From contig NW_017804043.1 in the NCBI RefSeq assembly GCF_001625305.1, positions 356,568 through 420,567 on the forward strand: a stretch of 64,000 bases of DNA. The letters run 5' to 3'. This document shows, in pieces, positions 1-9,984 of the stretch (position 1 is its first letter; every line of letters starts with the position of its first letter). Source of the DNA: Branchiostoma belcheri (taxonomy: Eukaryota > Chordata > Leptocardii > Amphioxiformes > Branchiostomatidae). The notes beneath the pieces are model-generated. The model was not told the origin of the DNA and ran no database searches. It was given only the letters and a program-made list of their open reading frames with translations. A program made the position numbers and the translations under genes.

Positions 1-1
1 A

Positions 2-318
2 TTGACTGTTAGAAACAGTCAAGCAGAGCTAGAAGTGCTTGGTATCTCCAATGTGCAGGTGTTTAAAGTCGATGGAACCCACCTAAGCTCGTTCCCAACC
101 TCTGCCTTCACCAAGGGAGTGGCCGTGGATCGAGAAGGGAACATCATCGTCACGGCGGGGCAAGAGGTCATGATCTTCACGTCATCGGGGCAGCTTCAGC
201 GGACGTTCACGCACGGGGATTTCGACATCCCTTACGGGGTCGCGGTGGACGGGGACGGCCACATCGTGATGGTGGACCGGGACGCGCACTGCGTCTTTCT
301 GTTCGATTTCAACTGCAG
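2..318 (+). CDS. NHL-repeat protein, antepenultimate exon (partial)
   Basis: This is the first visible coding exon of a gene whose 5-prime part lies outside the window. The frame starting at base 2 is open to a splice donor (AG|GTTTGT, GT at 319-320). It encodes two clear NHL blades, each with the signature GVAVDxxGxI: one near residues 40-60 ending in VMIF, one near residues 80-100 ending in CVFLF. NHL repeats build a beta-propeller that binds RNA or protein, and in animals they often end TRIM-type E3 ligases (TRIM2/3/71-like). No RING, B-box or coiled coil is visible, so TRIM membership is an inference from the family. The exon ends in phase 2 (two bases of an Arg codon). Its true start may be upstream of the window or after the CAG at 56-58, which would be an in-phase acceptor just before VFKVDG. 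Confidence 0.85.
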
Positions 319-754
319 GTTTGTTATTTTATTGGTTAATCTCCAATTAATACTGTGACAATGCAACCACTACTCTTCCTGGAACCCTCTTTTAAATACT
401 AGTACTGTACTACTATATAACTACTATTTACATTTACTTTTAAAACAAAACAAACGTTGTCTTGCTAACATTTGCCATCTAATAATAATAACTAGAATGG
501 TAAAGTTTGCTAAGCATATGCATAATGTTTACCTTCGTATATGGTCTGCTTTGTTATTCAAACACATTCAAATATTGTGACAGGAGTCTAAATCCTTCCT
601 GCTATCAGATTGCAACATGATATACTAGTAATCCAGCACCAGTTACCATGGTAACAGACGTCTGGTTCATGTCATTTTACTTATTTGTTTGGAGAAGAAG
701 AAACAGAGCAAAAAAATATTTTCCTTCGGTAAACAATAAACGCCATTGTATCAG
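319..754 (+). other. Intron of the NHL gene (436 bp)
   Basis: The intron runs from GT at 319 to AG at 753-754. It is AT-rich, has no open frame worth calling, and I recognise no repeat in it. The phase-2 donor and acceptor join an Arg codon (AG + G). Confidence 0.8.
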
Positions 755-920
755 GTTGATCCGGAAGATGGGCTCGGAGGGAGACGGTCTGGGCTGTTTC
801 AACTACCCGAACTTCGTCACCGTGGATCGGGACGACAACATCATCGTGTCCGATCTGAGGAACCACCGAGCGCAGGGGTTCGATCCGGAGGGGAACCTGA
901 AGTTCCAAATCGGCCACAAG
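755..920 (+). CDS. NHL-repeat protein, penultimate exon
   Basis: This 166-base exon lies between an acceptor (TATCAG|G) and a consensus donor (CACAAG|GTGAGC). It reads LIRKMGSEGDGLGCFNYP, the classic linker-plus-blade opening of NHL proteins (compare the general F.xFG..G.G.GQF..P pattern), followed by FVTVDRDDNIIVSDLRNHRAQGF, a complete blade with the D-x-x-N-H-R feature. Entry is phase 2 and exit phase 0, so it joins both neighbours in frame. GC content is clearly higher than in the flanking introns, as expected for real coding sequence. The other open frames here are shadows. Confidence 0.88.
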
Positions 921-1265
921 GTGAGCAGTATAGACATTAGTATGCACGTTCATCTGTTCATCATAGTGACATGTTTAAAGTTAAAACTTTCGATCCAACA
1001 CAATAAAGTTCTCTCACCTAGAGCTTTCGACCAGTCACACTGGTCTTCTTCAGTAGACTGGCCCAGTGAGGATTGTCACGTGGCATCTTTGAAGTGTGAC
1101 GTCAACACTGGGTCGAAGGTATCTTGTAGACGATGTCGGCCCCCGTCGCGGTTAAGTGAAGGGTGGTGGGCCCTGAATGCAAGGGACATGTAATTCAGCC
1201 TTCTGGCTATGAAATATTCTCTAAATTTAAAAAAAAAATAACATTTTATTATTATTATTATTAAG
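921..1265 (+). other. Intron of the NHL gene (345 bp) with a repeat insertion
   Basis: The intron runs from GTGAGC to a T-rich tract with ATT repeats ending in AG at 1264-1265. Bases ~975-1190 are GC-richer and unlike the rest. On the minus strand, 1053 to 1021 reads CTGAAGAAGACC, a short loop, then GGTCGAAAGC: a hairpin of the same kind (CTGANGAA-stem-GAAA) seen in the mobile elements elsewhere in this window. The insert ends were not resolved. Confidence 0.6.
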
Positions 1266-1520
1266 GTGGGGATCGACGTGGAGCAAGGGGAGCTGAACTT
1301 CCCGACAGGCATTGCGGTGGACGCGGAGGGAAACGTGGTCATGGCGGAGTTATCCGGCAATAGGTTGAAGGTGATGCGGTCGGACGGGTTGGACGTGTGC
1401 ACCATTAGCAGTGATGGGGACAAACTGAACAAGCCCCACGGGGTGGCTGTCACAGAGGACGGCTATGTGTTTGTGGCTGATTCTGGAAATCACTGTATCA
1501 AAAAGTACAAGTATCTGTAG
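1266..1520 (+). CDS. NHL-repeat protein, terminal exon
   Basis: The last coding exon starts in phase 0 after the AG at 1264-1265 and stops at TAG (1518-1520). It encodes 84 residues with two NHL blades: GIAVDAEGNVVMAELSGNRL and GVAVTEDGYVFVADSGNHCI, followed by KKYKYL. The motif HGVAV...VFVADSGNHCIKKY is a typical closing blade, so the protein ends at the edge of its propeller. The visible gene encodes 245 residues and about five blades. The stop codon overlaps a direct repeat, AAGTATCTGTA, that recurs at 1716 and 1896, which suggests that a mobile element landed exactly here. No canonical AATAAA signal follows immediately. Confidence 0.88.
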   Translation: MGIDVEQGELNFPTGIAVDAEGNVVMAELSGNRLKVMRSDGLDVCTISSDGDKLNKPHGVAVTEDGYVFVADSGNHCIKKYKYL

Positions 1521-1715
1521 ATTTCCATAAATAATTTTATCATGTTGGAAGATACTTAGGGTATAGAATTTTCTTCTTACACAACCAGTAAAGGTTCTCA
1601 CTTGCTTACGTTGCAGAACTCTAGTCAGAAGCTCTGAGGAAGGTGTCTGATAGACATCGAAACGTAAGCAGGTGAGAACCTTTACTGGTTGTGCAAGAAG
1701 AAAATTCTTTACCCT
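1520..1715. mobile_element. Palindromic element with hammerhead-like motif, inserted at the NHL stop codon
   Basis: Two ~60-base arms are inverted copies: 1549-1611 and 1664-1723 (for example CAACCAGTAAAGGTTCTCAC against its complement). The centre reads CTGAGGA-A-GGTGTC-loop-GACATC-GAAAC-GTA, which has the CUGANGA and GAAA cores of a hammerhead around a stem II. Direct repeats AAGTATCTGTA flank it at 1509-1519 and 1716-1726 (11 bases). The copy at 18822-18997 shares the central motif. Confidence 0.75.
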
Positions 1716-1728
1716 AAGTATCTGTAAA

Positions 1729-1895
1729 GTTAGTAGAACTTCTTTGATTAGTGACTGCAATTTTGTAAGGTAAATTACGTACCTCCAACTTTTCGGTGTC
1801 CGCTGTACACCTTGATCACGGAATGACCTATTCTGGCGAGAACACGAGACTAGGTTGAGACTTGTGTGGATCTTCTAACCTTCCCTGCCTCTGTC
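1729..1895. mobile_element. Probable second insertion at the same target site
   Basis: This 167-base stretch is bounded by AAGTATCTGTAAA at 1716-1728 and again at 1896-1908 (13 of 13). I see no inverted repeat or known family inside it. It may be a separate insertion or the other half of one composite element spanning 1520-1895. Confidence 0.4.
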
Positions 1896-1908
1896 AAGTA
1901 TCTGTAAA

Positions 1909-3076
1909 ATATGAAAAACCTTTACTAGCGATGCCCGTAGAGTAAGAAATAATCCTGAAAGTTGATCAAATTAGCACAAATTCTAAATTTATTTTGCTTG
2001 TAACTTGCTAGAGAATACTAGTATTGATAGTCATGGGTTGGACGGTGCTGTTCAGTCTTATTCCGCAAGACGACGCTTTTACAATGCCAACCACAAACTT
2101 GTAACCAAAGATGCCATTTATGATTACTAGTATGGCTCCTTACCAATTGGTTGTATTTATGGGATATTATATTATACAATGTAGATAGATGAGACACTAT
2201 TATACACCTTAGACCTGGGTTTTTCTCACTTTCACGTTTTGCCCATTTAGAATACGAAGCAAAGACGGTCGTTTCATGAATTCATTATTGTGTTGGAACG
2301 GAATATGTGTACAGGTGCTGTGCTGTAGGTTGTTCACATTGTTTGCATTGTTGTTTTTTATTGCTCTTTGGGACATATTTAGTAAAGAGAAATTTGTATT
2401 CCTTTTTAACTTTTGATAAACCTACTCTAAGTAATCTCACAGCCGCATATATCCATACAATCACTACTAAGCGAGATGAAGCCGAAAAGAATAGAAATTA
2501 GACATTTATTTACACTCTTATATGTTCATATGTATGTAATATATATGTTTTATATCCTACCCGTTAAAGCTGGAATTAAAATCAAGGGTACTGAGACGCC
2601 ATCACAGTATTTGTCGTGCAGCACAGCAACTATAGCATCCGTCGGCGTGAGCTTTGAACAATGATGTAAATTAAATCGCTTCAATTTGTCAAATGGTCAG
2701 TGCATTACATGCAATACGATGTGCATGATACTTGGGTAACAGCAGGCATGTCCATATATAGTGGTTGTGCCATCCCAATCAGTTCACAGAAAAACCTTTT
2801 AAACTGTACGGCTGACAAACACCAGGCCACTTTTATGCCAGCGTAACTATTCACAGGACTGTAATAGCTGTACAGTAATGGACGCAAAGGGAGTACGACG
2901 TGCAATCACCATTTGGTACACGCGTTGGCAATGTGTCATTCCAAAAAAAAGCAACCCCAATATCTTTAACATAGTACTTTTATTACACTGTTATGACCCA
3001 AAAAGTTTACCTTCACCTTAACATTGCTCCATCCTCGTCTGGAGGGTGAGGGACTGTGGTAGCGTCCAGCACAAGT
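1909..3076. other. No feature recognised
   Basis: AT-rich sequence, presumably starting with the 3-prime UTR of the NHL gene. Only short open frames without family features; no repeat noticed. Confidence 0.5.
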
Positions 3077-3089
3077 CTTCTCCATCCTT

Positions 3090-3266
3090 GAAAAAGGTTG
3101 GACATCCAGGTAATAAGATACGCCAAAAAGCAGTTACTCAAGCAACAGGTATGATTTTGCTTGAATGTCCAGTCTCTGATGTCGTCTTCCAAAATCATAT
3201 CCAGTTGCTTGAGTAACTGCTTTTTGGCGTATCTTATTATACCTGGATGTCTAACCTTCATCGACG
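3090..3266. mobile_element. Palindromic short element, ACCTTCATCGACG-ending family (copy A)
   Basis: Flanked by a perfect 13-base duplication, CTTCTCCATCCTT, at 3077-3089 and 3267-3279. The left arm 3098-3160 is the inverse of the right arm 3190-3256 (GCAGTTACTCAAGCAAC against GTTGCTTGAGTAACTGC). The right end ACCTTCATCGACG is shared with the copies at 13.7 and 15.9 kb. The hammerhead-like segment of the family is missing in this short copy. Confidence 0.8.
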
Positions 3267-3279
3267 CTTCTCCATCCTT

Positions 3280-3718
3280 CTCTGTCCTTGGCCATCTGTG
3301 TACAGTCAGCCAGGGACCTGCCTGTCCAGTCTCTGATGACATCTACTAAAAAGGAACCATGGTTTTATTGTTAGTTTTAAAAACATCTTTTCGCACAATT
3401 AAGGGACGAATAGAATGTTGTACAATCGCAATCTGAGGTTACTCATGGGGAAGTGGTGCCTGCGTCCTACAGATTTCGGCTGTCTTGTTTTGGAGAGTTT
3501 GTCTGGGATCCAATTATCGACAGTACTAGTTACTCCTGCTTAAACATCTTGTATGTCTTTTGACATTCAATTTCAAATCGTATGACTGTCCTACAAAAAA
3601 TGTTACCTCGCCGTAAGACAAGGTCAATATACACGCAAAACTTCCTTAAACTGACCTATTGTATGACCTTCAGTCTTCAAGGTCAGCGGCACAACATTAT
3701 AGGGTTAATATAAGTAAC
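3280..3718. other. No feature recognised
   Basis: Unique-looking AT-rich DNA with no credible exon. Confidence 0.45.
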
Positions 3719-3895
3719 CCTTTCATCAGGTTTTGACAGACAGGGCGACTATATGATGACAGTAATTCAATCTCTGGCAATCTTGTCCATTTAAGACAAG
3801 TAGACTCTTTCAACAGTTTTTCACAGACAGAGTGACTGTAAGATAACAGTAATTCAGTCTCCAAGAATCTTGCCCATAGTCTGTCTAATGGACAA
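3719..3895. repeat. Two-copy tandem duplication, ~88 bp unit
   Basis: The segment beginning CTTTCATCAGGTTTTGACAG is repeated about 88 bases later as CTTTCAACAGTTTTTCACAG. Both continue with GACAGTAATTCA-like and CTTGYCCAT-like words. Confidence 0.6.
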
Positions 3896-4215
3896 TCTGG
3901 ACTTCGCCCAAGCTAAAATCTTCCAGACAGTGGTCAATCGATGCTAGAAAGGGCAGTCGGTGAAGACTAGCTGCTAATCGACTGTTACAGAAAGTAACAG
4001 GACACGATATGCAGTGAGGCACTTTGTCCTGTAGATGTAGATTTAGACGTCTGTTATGCTAACGACAACAACACCTTTTAGTTCATTCCTAGACAAAGAC
4101 TGGAGCTGTACAGTCGAAAATTTGGGTGAGTCCAATTTCTTTTGTTGGCTATTGCAGTTCAAACTTGTTTCATAATGTCCTCTACCAACTCAAATGAACT
4201 TTCAAGATAACTTTT

Positions 4216-4445
4216 AGCTACGAATAGGTGCACAGCTTGGTTTTATAGAAGTGACTGTGGAACTTTTCTACGAGTAAGTTTGATGAAACAGGTTGAGACT
4301 TGGGTCCATTAGTCCACATTTGTACCCCATTTCTACTCCAGTGCATTTGTCCACATGATGTTATAGAAATGATTGTGAAGCAAACCTTTGTAAGTTTGGT
4401 GAAACATGGTGAAATTTGGGTCCATTAGTCAACATTCGTAGACCC
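4216..4445. repeat. Two-copy tandem duplication, ~120 bp unit
   Basis: Both units contain TTATAGAARTGAYTGTG, AAGTTTGRTGAAACA and TTGGGTCCATTAGTC, at about 4251/4371 and 4306/4426. They are diverged. Confidence 0.6.
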
Positions 4446-5285
4446 AGACACTCCTGGCAGCAATCATAATGGAGTCAAAAGGTGATGTCTACCGTCTGCA
4501 CCGAATATATTCATTGAAAGCAAGAGTAAGACACTATAAATAGGACATAGAATAATCTAATCGTGTCACTGATTTTATGAATGAATCAAAGACCTTTGTT
4601 GTACATCTGTGCTTTTACGAGCTAAGTACAGATCATGTATAAAGCACAGAGATTACAGATATCACACCATACAGGCTAATTTTATTCCACCTAGAATTGC
4701 CAGCGACCTTTCAAACTTGCTTTGCATACTCAGGCCACAATCTAGAAGCGATTGGAAATAGTAGAAACTAGCCAGGTAGATAACTTGCCAGGGGATCGGA
4801 GTTGGTTAGCTAAAGGAGTGCAGTTTGACATCCAGTCTAATGTCTACTCAGTCCAGCCGCTTGTGAAGCCTGGTAGAGTTTAGCCTTGTGTAATACGTGT
4901 TTTAATGCTTTTTATCTGAAAGATAATTCCAGAGAGGGTCGTTAACACAATTAGGGAAGCTTAGGTAGCCGTACATCATGTTATAATCGCATTAAATACA
5001 CTCTTGCGGAATGATTAGATTACAGACATATACCTGTAATCCCTGTATCTTTCAGAGAAGACGAAGTCTTGGACATGCAAATTACAATAAGGTTCGTGGG
5101 ACCTCCCCCCATATAAAATGGCCCACCCCTGAATGCGACAAAATGGTAATGATTTAGGACACTTGTCCTATATCGTTGCATATGCATTGGTAGAACCGGT
5201 ATTCTTACGAGTACACATATATGATAGTAATTCAAGTAGAGTTTAAGTCATAAATTTGGGTTACATTTGTGTTTTGCCCTTTGAT
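4446..5285. other. No feature recognised
   Basis: No exon, RNA gene or repeat family recognised. Confidence 0.4.
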
Positions 5286-5289
5286 TTAT

Positions 5290-6165
5290 TTTTTTAAAAT
5301 CTATTTTCGTTACGTTCTGTTGCGGTGTCGGGATCGAGTTACAAGCACAGCGCGGGAAAAATGAGCCGCCTGACTCGTCTGAAGTTCCACGAAGTTTTAC
5401 TCGCTTCAGCAAGCCAAGTAAGGTCTCAAATGTACTAGATGTTTGTTGAATGTGTTACTGCGTTGGTGGTTTATGTTGTAATAGTTTGTTTTCGACGTAA
5501 CTTGTGTCTGATGAAAGATTCTACAGGGTGTGTGTGTACTGTGTATTGTTGGCATTTCAATCGTGGGGACGGGGGTCGTCTGAGTTTTGTACTGATGATA
5601 GTATTTGAAGTAGTTTCAGTCGAACTTTGGGTTGAAGTTGTGTTTTATTTACTTTTTTTCAACGCTCTGTTTTGTGTTGGAATCCATGGCAGCCACAATC
5701 TGTGCAGTCTGTCTGCTGAGTTCCACAAATTTTTACTCACTCCAGCTCCCCAGGTAAGGACTCAAACTTCCCAGTTTGTTGAATGCGTTTCTTCATAGAT
5801 GGTTCATGTTGTAATATTTTGTTTTTGACGTAACTTGTGACTGAACGATTTTACAAAGGGAGCTCACGGTTTTATTGTTTACATTTGTGTGGTAGGGAGG
5901 GGGGTGTCGTCTGAGTTTTGTATAGATAACAGTATTTAAAGTGCCGTCATAACTTTGGATTACACTTGTTTTTAATTTTATTTTTTTGTTGTTGAACGTT
6001 CTGTTGCAGCGTTGGAATCCAGTCACAATCTGCGCGGGAAAAAGGAGTCGTCTGCAAGTTTTACTCGCCCCAGCTCTCAAAGTAAGGGTCTCAAAGTTCC
6101 TACATGTTTGTTGAATGTGTCCTTGCATTCATAGTTGATGTTATAATGGTTGGTTTTTGTGTGGT
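5290..6165. repeat. Tandem repeat, ~330 bp unit, about 2.6 copies
   Basis: The phrase TTTTACTCRCYYCAGC recurs at about 5395, 5732 and 6058, each time followed by a GTAAGG-like word and TTTGTTGAATG. A further shared block (GTCGTCTGAGTTTTGTA) lies at 5577 and 5909. Open frames inside it follow the repeat and show no family features. Confidence 0.75.
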
Positions 6166-6335
6166 GGGGAGGGGGGCTTTTGCAATTACGATTTTCAAGC
6201 AGCACTCATGATAGTCAACGAAGAATAGCTGGGTTTGGATTTGGATAGATACTGGGAATGGCCCGTTTAGTTGGGGTAAAGCGCCAAGGAAGTGGTACTG
6301 CGATGTTACTGCCGATTCATCAGATGTTGGGAGAC

Positions 6336-6458
6336 TAATCTCCAAGCAGATCCTAGGGTGGCGAAAGACAGTATCCCTTGGCCACAGAGGGTGGCGTATT
6401 AAACCCTCTCTTGCCAATGGATACTGTCTTTTGCCACCCTAGGATCTGCTTGGGGTTA
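6336..6458. mobile_element. MITE of the TAATCTCC family, 9-base TSD
   Basis: A 123-base foldback. The left end TAATCTCCAAGCAGATCCTA is matched by its complement at the right end (TAGGATCTGCTTGGGGTTA), and the inverted match continues through the GTGGC and CAGTATCC words. It is flanked by perfect 9-base repeats TTGGGAGAC at 6327-6335 and 6459-6467. A 9-base duplication fits Mutator-like transposases. Confidence 0.85.
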
Positions 6459-6467
6459 TTGGGAGAC

Positions 6468-7035
6468 GTCCTCCCTGACTGAACTTTGTCAGATTTGGTA
6501 TTTGAGTGAGTGTATATGGAGGGGAGTTTCAGTCCAAGTGATTACTTACAGACATTAGCACACAAATCCTCTCACATAACATATGCTTCACTTGTAATCA
6601 TGAAATTTTTAAGGTCAAGAGTTGAGTGACAGTTCACATGTATGACGTAACAGTGACGTCACCGTTATTTTGATCCAAAAACGCTAGGAGATATTCAAGT
6701 TAGTGGCCATCAGCTTACATCACCGAATCCCTTTTCAGACGGACTTCAAACGTTTATTGCTGTACAGAGGTGTGAAATGCATCTTTATACCCCCCTATTC
6801 ATGGCTTAAGTAAGTATTTTATAGCTGGGATTATCGTTTTATTAGCTGGATAAAGCAAACGTATTCCCCGTATTTGATACCCAATCGAAGTGTTTAAATT
6901 ACAATTAGTGAAAGTAACTTCGACAGTAAAAGCTGAAAAATGACAGATATGTGTAGAAAAGAGAAACTAAAGTGTCAATATGAAGTTATTGGCCAATAAA
7001 ATGGCCGTACTTTAAGTGCGAAGGATCTATAAAAG
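6468..7035. other. No feature recognised
   Basis: AT-rich sequence without exon-like or repeat signals. Confidence 0.4.
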
Positions 7036-7039
7036 CTCT

Positions 7040-7440
7040 TTAGGTGCGAAAATGTAGTGTAGAGTTTGTGTGTGTTTGTGCCGGTTTCCTACCAATTATC
7101 CTGTGATAAAGGTGCATATGTCGTGCAGTAAAGTGACTTATTGAACCCACATCTAAGGGTACGCATAGTTAAGAGCATTTTCATTATTTATGAGAGTGTT
7201 AAACATAGCAGGGTGTTGGATATTTAGGCTTATTTAGTTGTGTAAAATGTACTGTAGAGTTTGTGTGTGTTTGGGCAGGTTACCTACCAATTTTCCTGCT
7301 ATAAATGTGCGTATGTCGTGCAATAAATTTGACTTAACCACCACTAAAGGTTCGTAAGGTTAGAGTCCTTTCATTATTTATGAGAGAGTGTTAAACATAG
7401 CAGGGAATAGGATATGTAGGCTTATTTAGGTGTGACAAGT
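7040..7440. repeat. Two-copy tandem duplication, ~205 bp unit
   Basis: TGTAGAGTTTGTGTGTGTTTG occurs in near-identical form near 7056 and 7253. Both are followed by CCTACCAATT, ATGTCGTGCA, TCATTATTTATGAGAG and TTAAACATAGCAGGG in the same order. Confidence 0.8.
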
Positions 7441-7654
7441 TATTTCGTCAGATGCCACCATCTGCCACTGTGCCCCTGTGTCAAGGCTGTGAAGCTGTTT
7501 TGCGTTACTCTGAGGGGCGGGTGGTTCGTGATAGATCTGAAATACAGGTATAAAAAATCTAGTTACTAGAATGGTCCATGCTTGCAATGTCAGTTTGTTA
7601 GTTTGATTGATTGAGTTTTCAAACTATACGTAGACGTATTTTGGTGGCATACTG

Positions 7655-7794
7655 TAATCTCCAAGGAGATCCCGTTCGGTGGCAAGACGGTATCCATTAG
7701 CCAGAGCAGTTTGCATGGCCGCCTATGGTGGCTAATGGACACTCCTCTGGCCAATGGATACTGCCTTGCCACCTTATGATCTGCTTGAAGATTA
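7655..7794. mobile_element. MITE of the TAATCTCC family
   Basis: Begins TAATCTCCAAGGAGATCC and ends GATCTGCTTGAAGATTA. Internal inverted words GGTGGCAAGACGGTATCC and GGATACTGCCTTGCCACC are also present. The flanks GCATACTG and GCATATTA may be a degenerate target duplication. Confidence 0.75.
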
Positions 7795-7799
7795 GCATA

Positions 7800-8910
7800 T
7801 TAATGTTTTAGATGTTTAAGGCAAAGGCTACTTGACGGCTTAGTAGGCGTTGTCATTTTAATTTTACCATGTTTTAATTTTGCAGGAACATTTACTGGAA
7901 GTAATTTGAAGTGACGTAAAGTAACCGGTCGCCACCGCGTGCCTGTGAAGCTGTTGTGCAGGTAAGAATGGCAGATATCTTTTTTTTTTTTGTTACTAGA
8001 ACGAATTCTGTGCACATAGGTACCTATTAATAAGTAACATTTAAATCCACCATCTAAGAGTGAACGTTGGTGCTGATTTTGGGACCCATACCATGTTTTC
8101 CTGTTAACTTTTTCCAGTGTTAAAATTTGTATCATTTTGGCAAGAGTAAGTCATCTTTAGTACCAATGTATTAATGCTCCATTATTTTGGACCTGTGCAT
8201 GTACCTAAATGTTCTGGTACCTTTGTAGCACTATAGTAAAAACTGACTCTGTACCTGTCGTTAGACTATAGCTGTCGCCACGGCCCCATTCCTACTCGTA
8301 CGTTCGTCGCAAACAGTGCTCGCTAAATATAGATGTTTTTTAGGTAGAACGATGAATGTTCGCACCAGTTCCAGAAACGGTATTTACGGGTATGCACCCC
8401 TGCTGAGGTCGTCCCTGAACTGCTTGATTTTATTTTCCACGGTGTTTATGCTTCCTCACGCACCAGCGTCTGTGCCGTGAAAATGCGTAATCCTTGCACA
8501 ACTTCTACAAAACCATGACTGAAAAGCTGTCAAATTGTCTTTGACAGGAGGTCTGTTATGATCACTAAAGAGCTTCTCACTTCAAGTAACAGGCAAAAAC
8601 ATCAGGCAATCACACGAACCGATTTAGTGTGTTTCATTTCATCTACTAACATAGACCGGTGCCCAAAATTTGAGTTAATTTTTTTGTGTTGGGAAATGCC
8701 GCATAAGATCCTTCCCCTTAGTTTAAGTATGTCTTTTGCTGAATTTGCATAAATTTGCCACAAATTGCCACATGCATTTGCAAAAATTGGCCACAAATGC
8801 TTCATACATGCATTGTATGCACACATCATGCGCGACCGCCTGAAACGAAAGCATTTGGGCGCCGATATCCAGCTCATCTTAGAGCTTTCACGAGGGCAGT
8901 TCTACCTACA
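7800..8910. other. No feature recognised
   Basis: Several short open frames on both strands, none with recognisable domains. Near 8745-8810 there is a low-complexity stretch rich in TTTGC and GCCACAAAT. Confidence 0.4.
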
Positions 8911-9130
8911 GGTATGAATGAATGACGACCTTTATGGTACATTTTTGCCACACTGGGCTAAGCACAGGTCACAACAAAACATGATGAACAGAAACAGTCG
9001 ACAGATACAAAATAAAACTGTCATTAGATAAATTTCAACTTCTCCCCGTTTTTCAACTTTGCTATACATTCTCCACGTTATCAATGCTCGTCTGCATTTT
9101 TCATGGGTGGCCAAGTTCAATGCTGTGGGC
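8911..9130 (-). mobile_element. LINE 3-prime end fragment
   Basis: Begins on the plus strand with GAATGAATGA and CGACCTTTATGG, the inverse of a LINE tail with a short tandem repeat. It then carries CACAACAAAACATGATGAACA, nearly the same as the fragment at 24472-24700 (CAAAACAAAACATGTTGAACA). Only 3-prime UTR is seen. Confidence 0.6.
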
Positions 9131-9319
9131 TAAGTTCAGTTTGTAACAGGTTCAAAAGGCCACGCCGATGCTTATAAGCTGTCAAACAGGTCAGAAGTGA
9201 TGTTTTCTTCCGAACCTCGCGAGGAATATCGAGAGCCCACGAGGACGGGGTTGACTTGCAAAAAATCAATTTCTCATCATTCGGTGGAGATGTTGATAAG
9301 GGCTGTGGAGTATTCTCTT

Positions 9320-9692
9320 TTTTTTATTTATTGAAACAACAAAGTACAAGACATGGTGCAAGACATAGAGGTGGAAACTCTAGCCGAAGCTAATATTAAT
9401 CACACCCCTGATATAGAATACAAATTACAAGTATGAAGATGACAAAACAACAAATGAGCGTTCGTTTATACAAGACTAACGGCAATATAAATCATTAGGC
9501 AACTATAAATCGTTAGGTATCAAGTATAAAGGTTTGAGTAAGAATCAGAATTTTTTCGTCAACATCAAGACGTAGAAGGGGCGAACCCCTCAGTAAAAGA
9601 TTAATACTGGCTTGGTCAGAAAAGTTGCGCAAGTCAAAAGTAGAGCCTACTAGGCTTTGTAAGTTGCTGAGAGGGGTCACTCTATGCAAGTT
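9320..9692 (-). mobile_element. 5-prime-truncated retroelement with 36-bp target duplication
   Basis: This 373-base insert lies between 36-base direct repeats (9284-9319 and 9693-9728, 35 of 36 identical). On the minus strand it has an open frame of 59 codons (9692-9516) that runs to a TAA at 9515-9513. About 190 bases of UTR follow, then AATAAA, then an A-run at the extreme 3-prime end. The peptide ends ILTQTFILDT after a LLLRGSPLLR block, which resembles the very C-terminus of some LINE reverse transcriptase proteins, but I cannot name the clade. A processed pseudogene would leave the same marks. Confidence 0.75.
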
Positions 9693-9739
9693 GTGGAGAT
9701 GTTGAGAAGGGCTGTGGAGTATTCTCTTACCCAGGGCGC

Positions 9740-9984
9740 ACCCTTAGAAAATGTCCACAGCCACTGCATTTAATTGAAGACGCTGTAAGTGCCCCTCTCC
9801 TATATCATCCTTTGCGCTTGCTGGATAAGAGGACACCTATCTCGTCTTATTACAAGGGATGGGTTGCCTTGATCTTGCAGGAATACGGTAGAAAATCCTG
9901 AAGGAATATGATGAAATCACCTACAATAGCGCTATTTAAGATGAAACGTTAGACATGAATACTGAATAGACATGAATGGTGTCA
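9740..9984. other. No feature recognised
   Basis: No exon or repeat noticed. Confidence 0.35.

Noticed and set aside
2307-2905. Short open frames on both strands
   Set aside because: Small, AT-rich frames with no conserved motif or splice signal.
5439-5798. 119-codon frame with hydrophobic stretches
   Set aside because: It lies in the ~330-bp tandem repeat and is not conserved between units.
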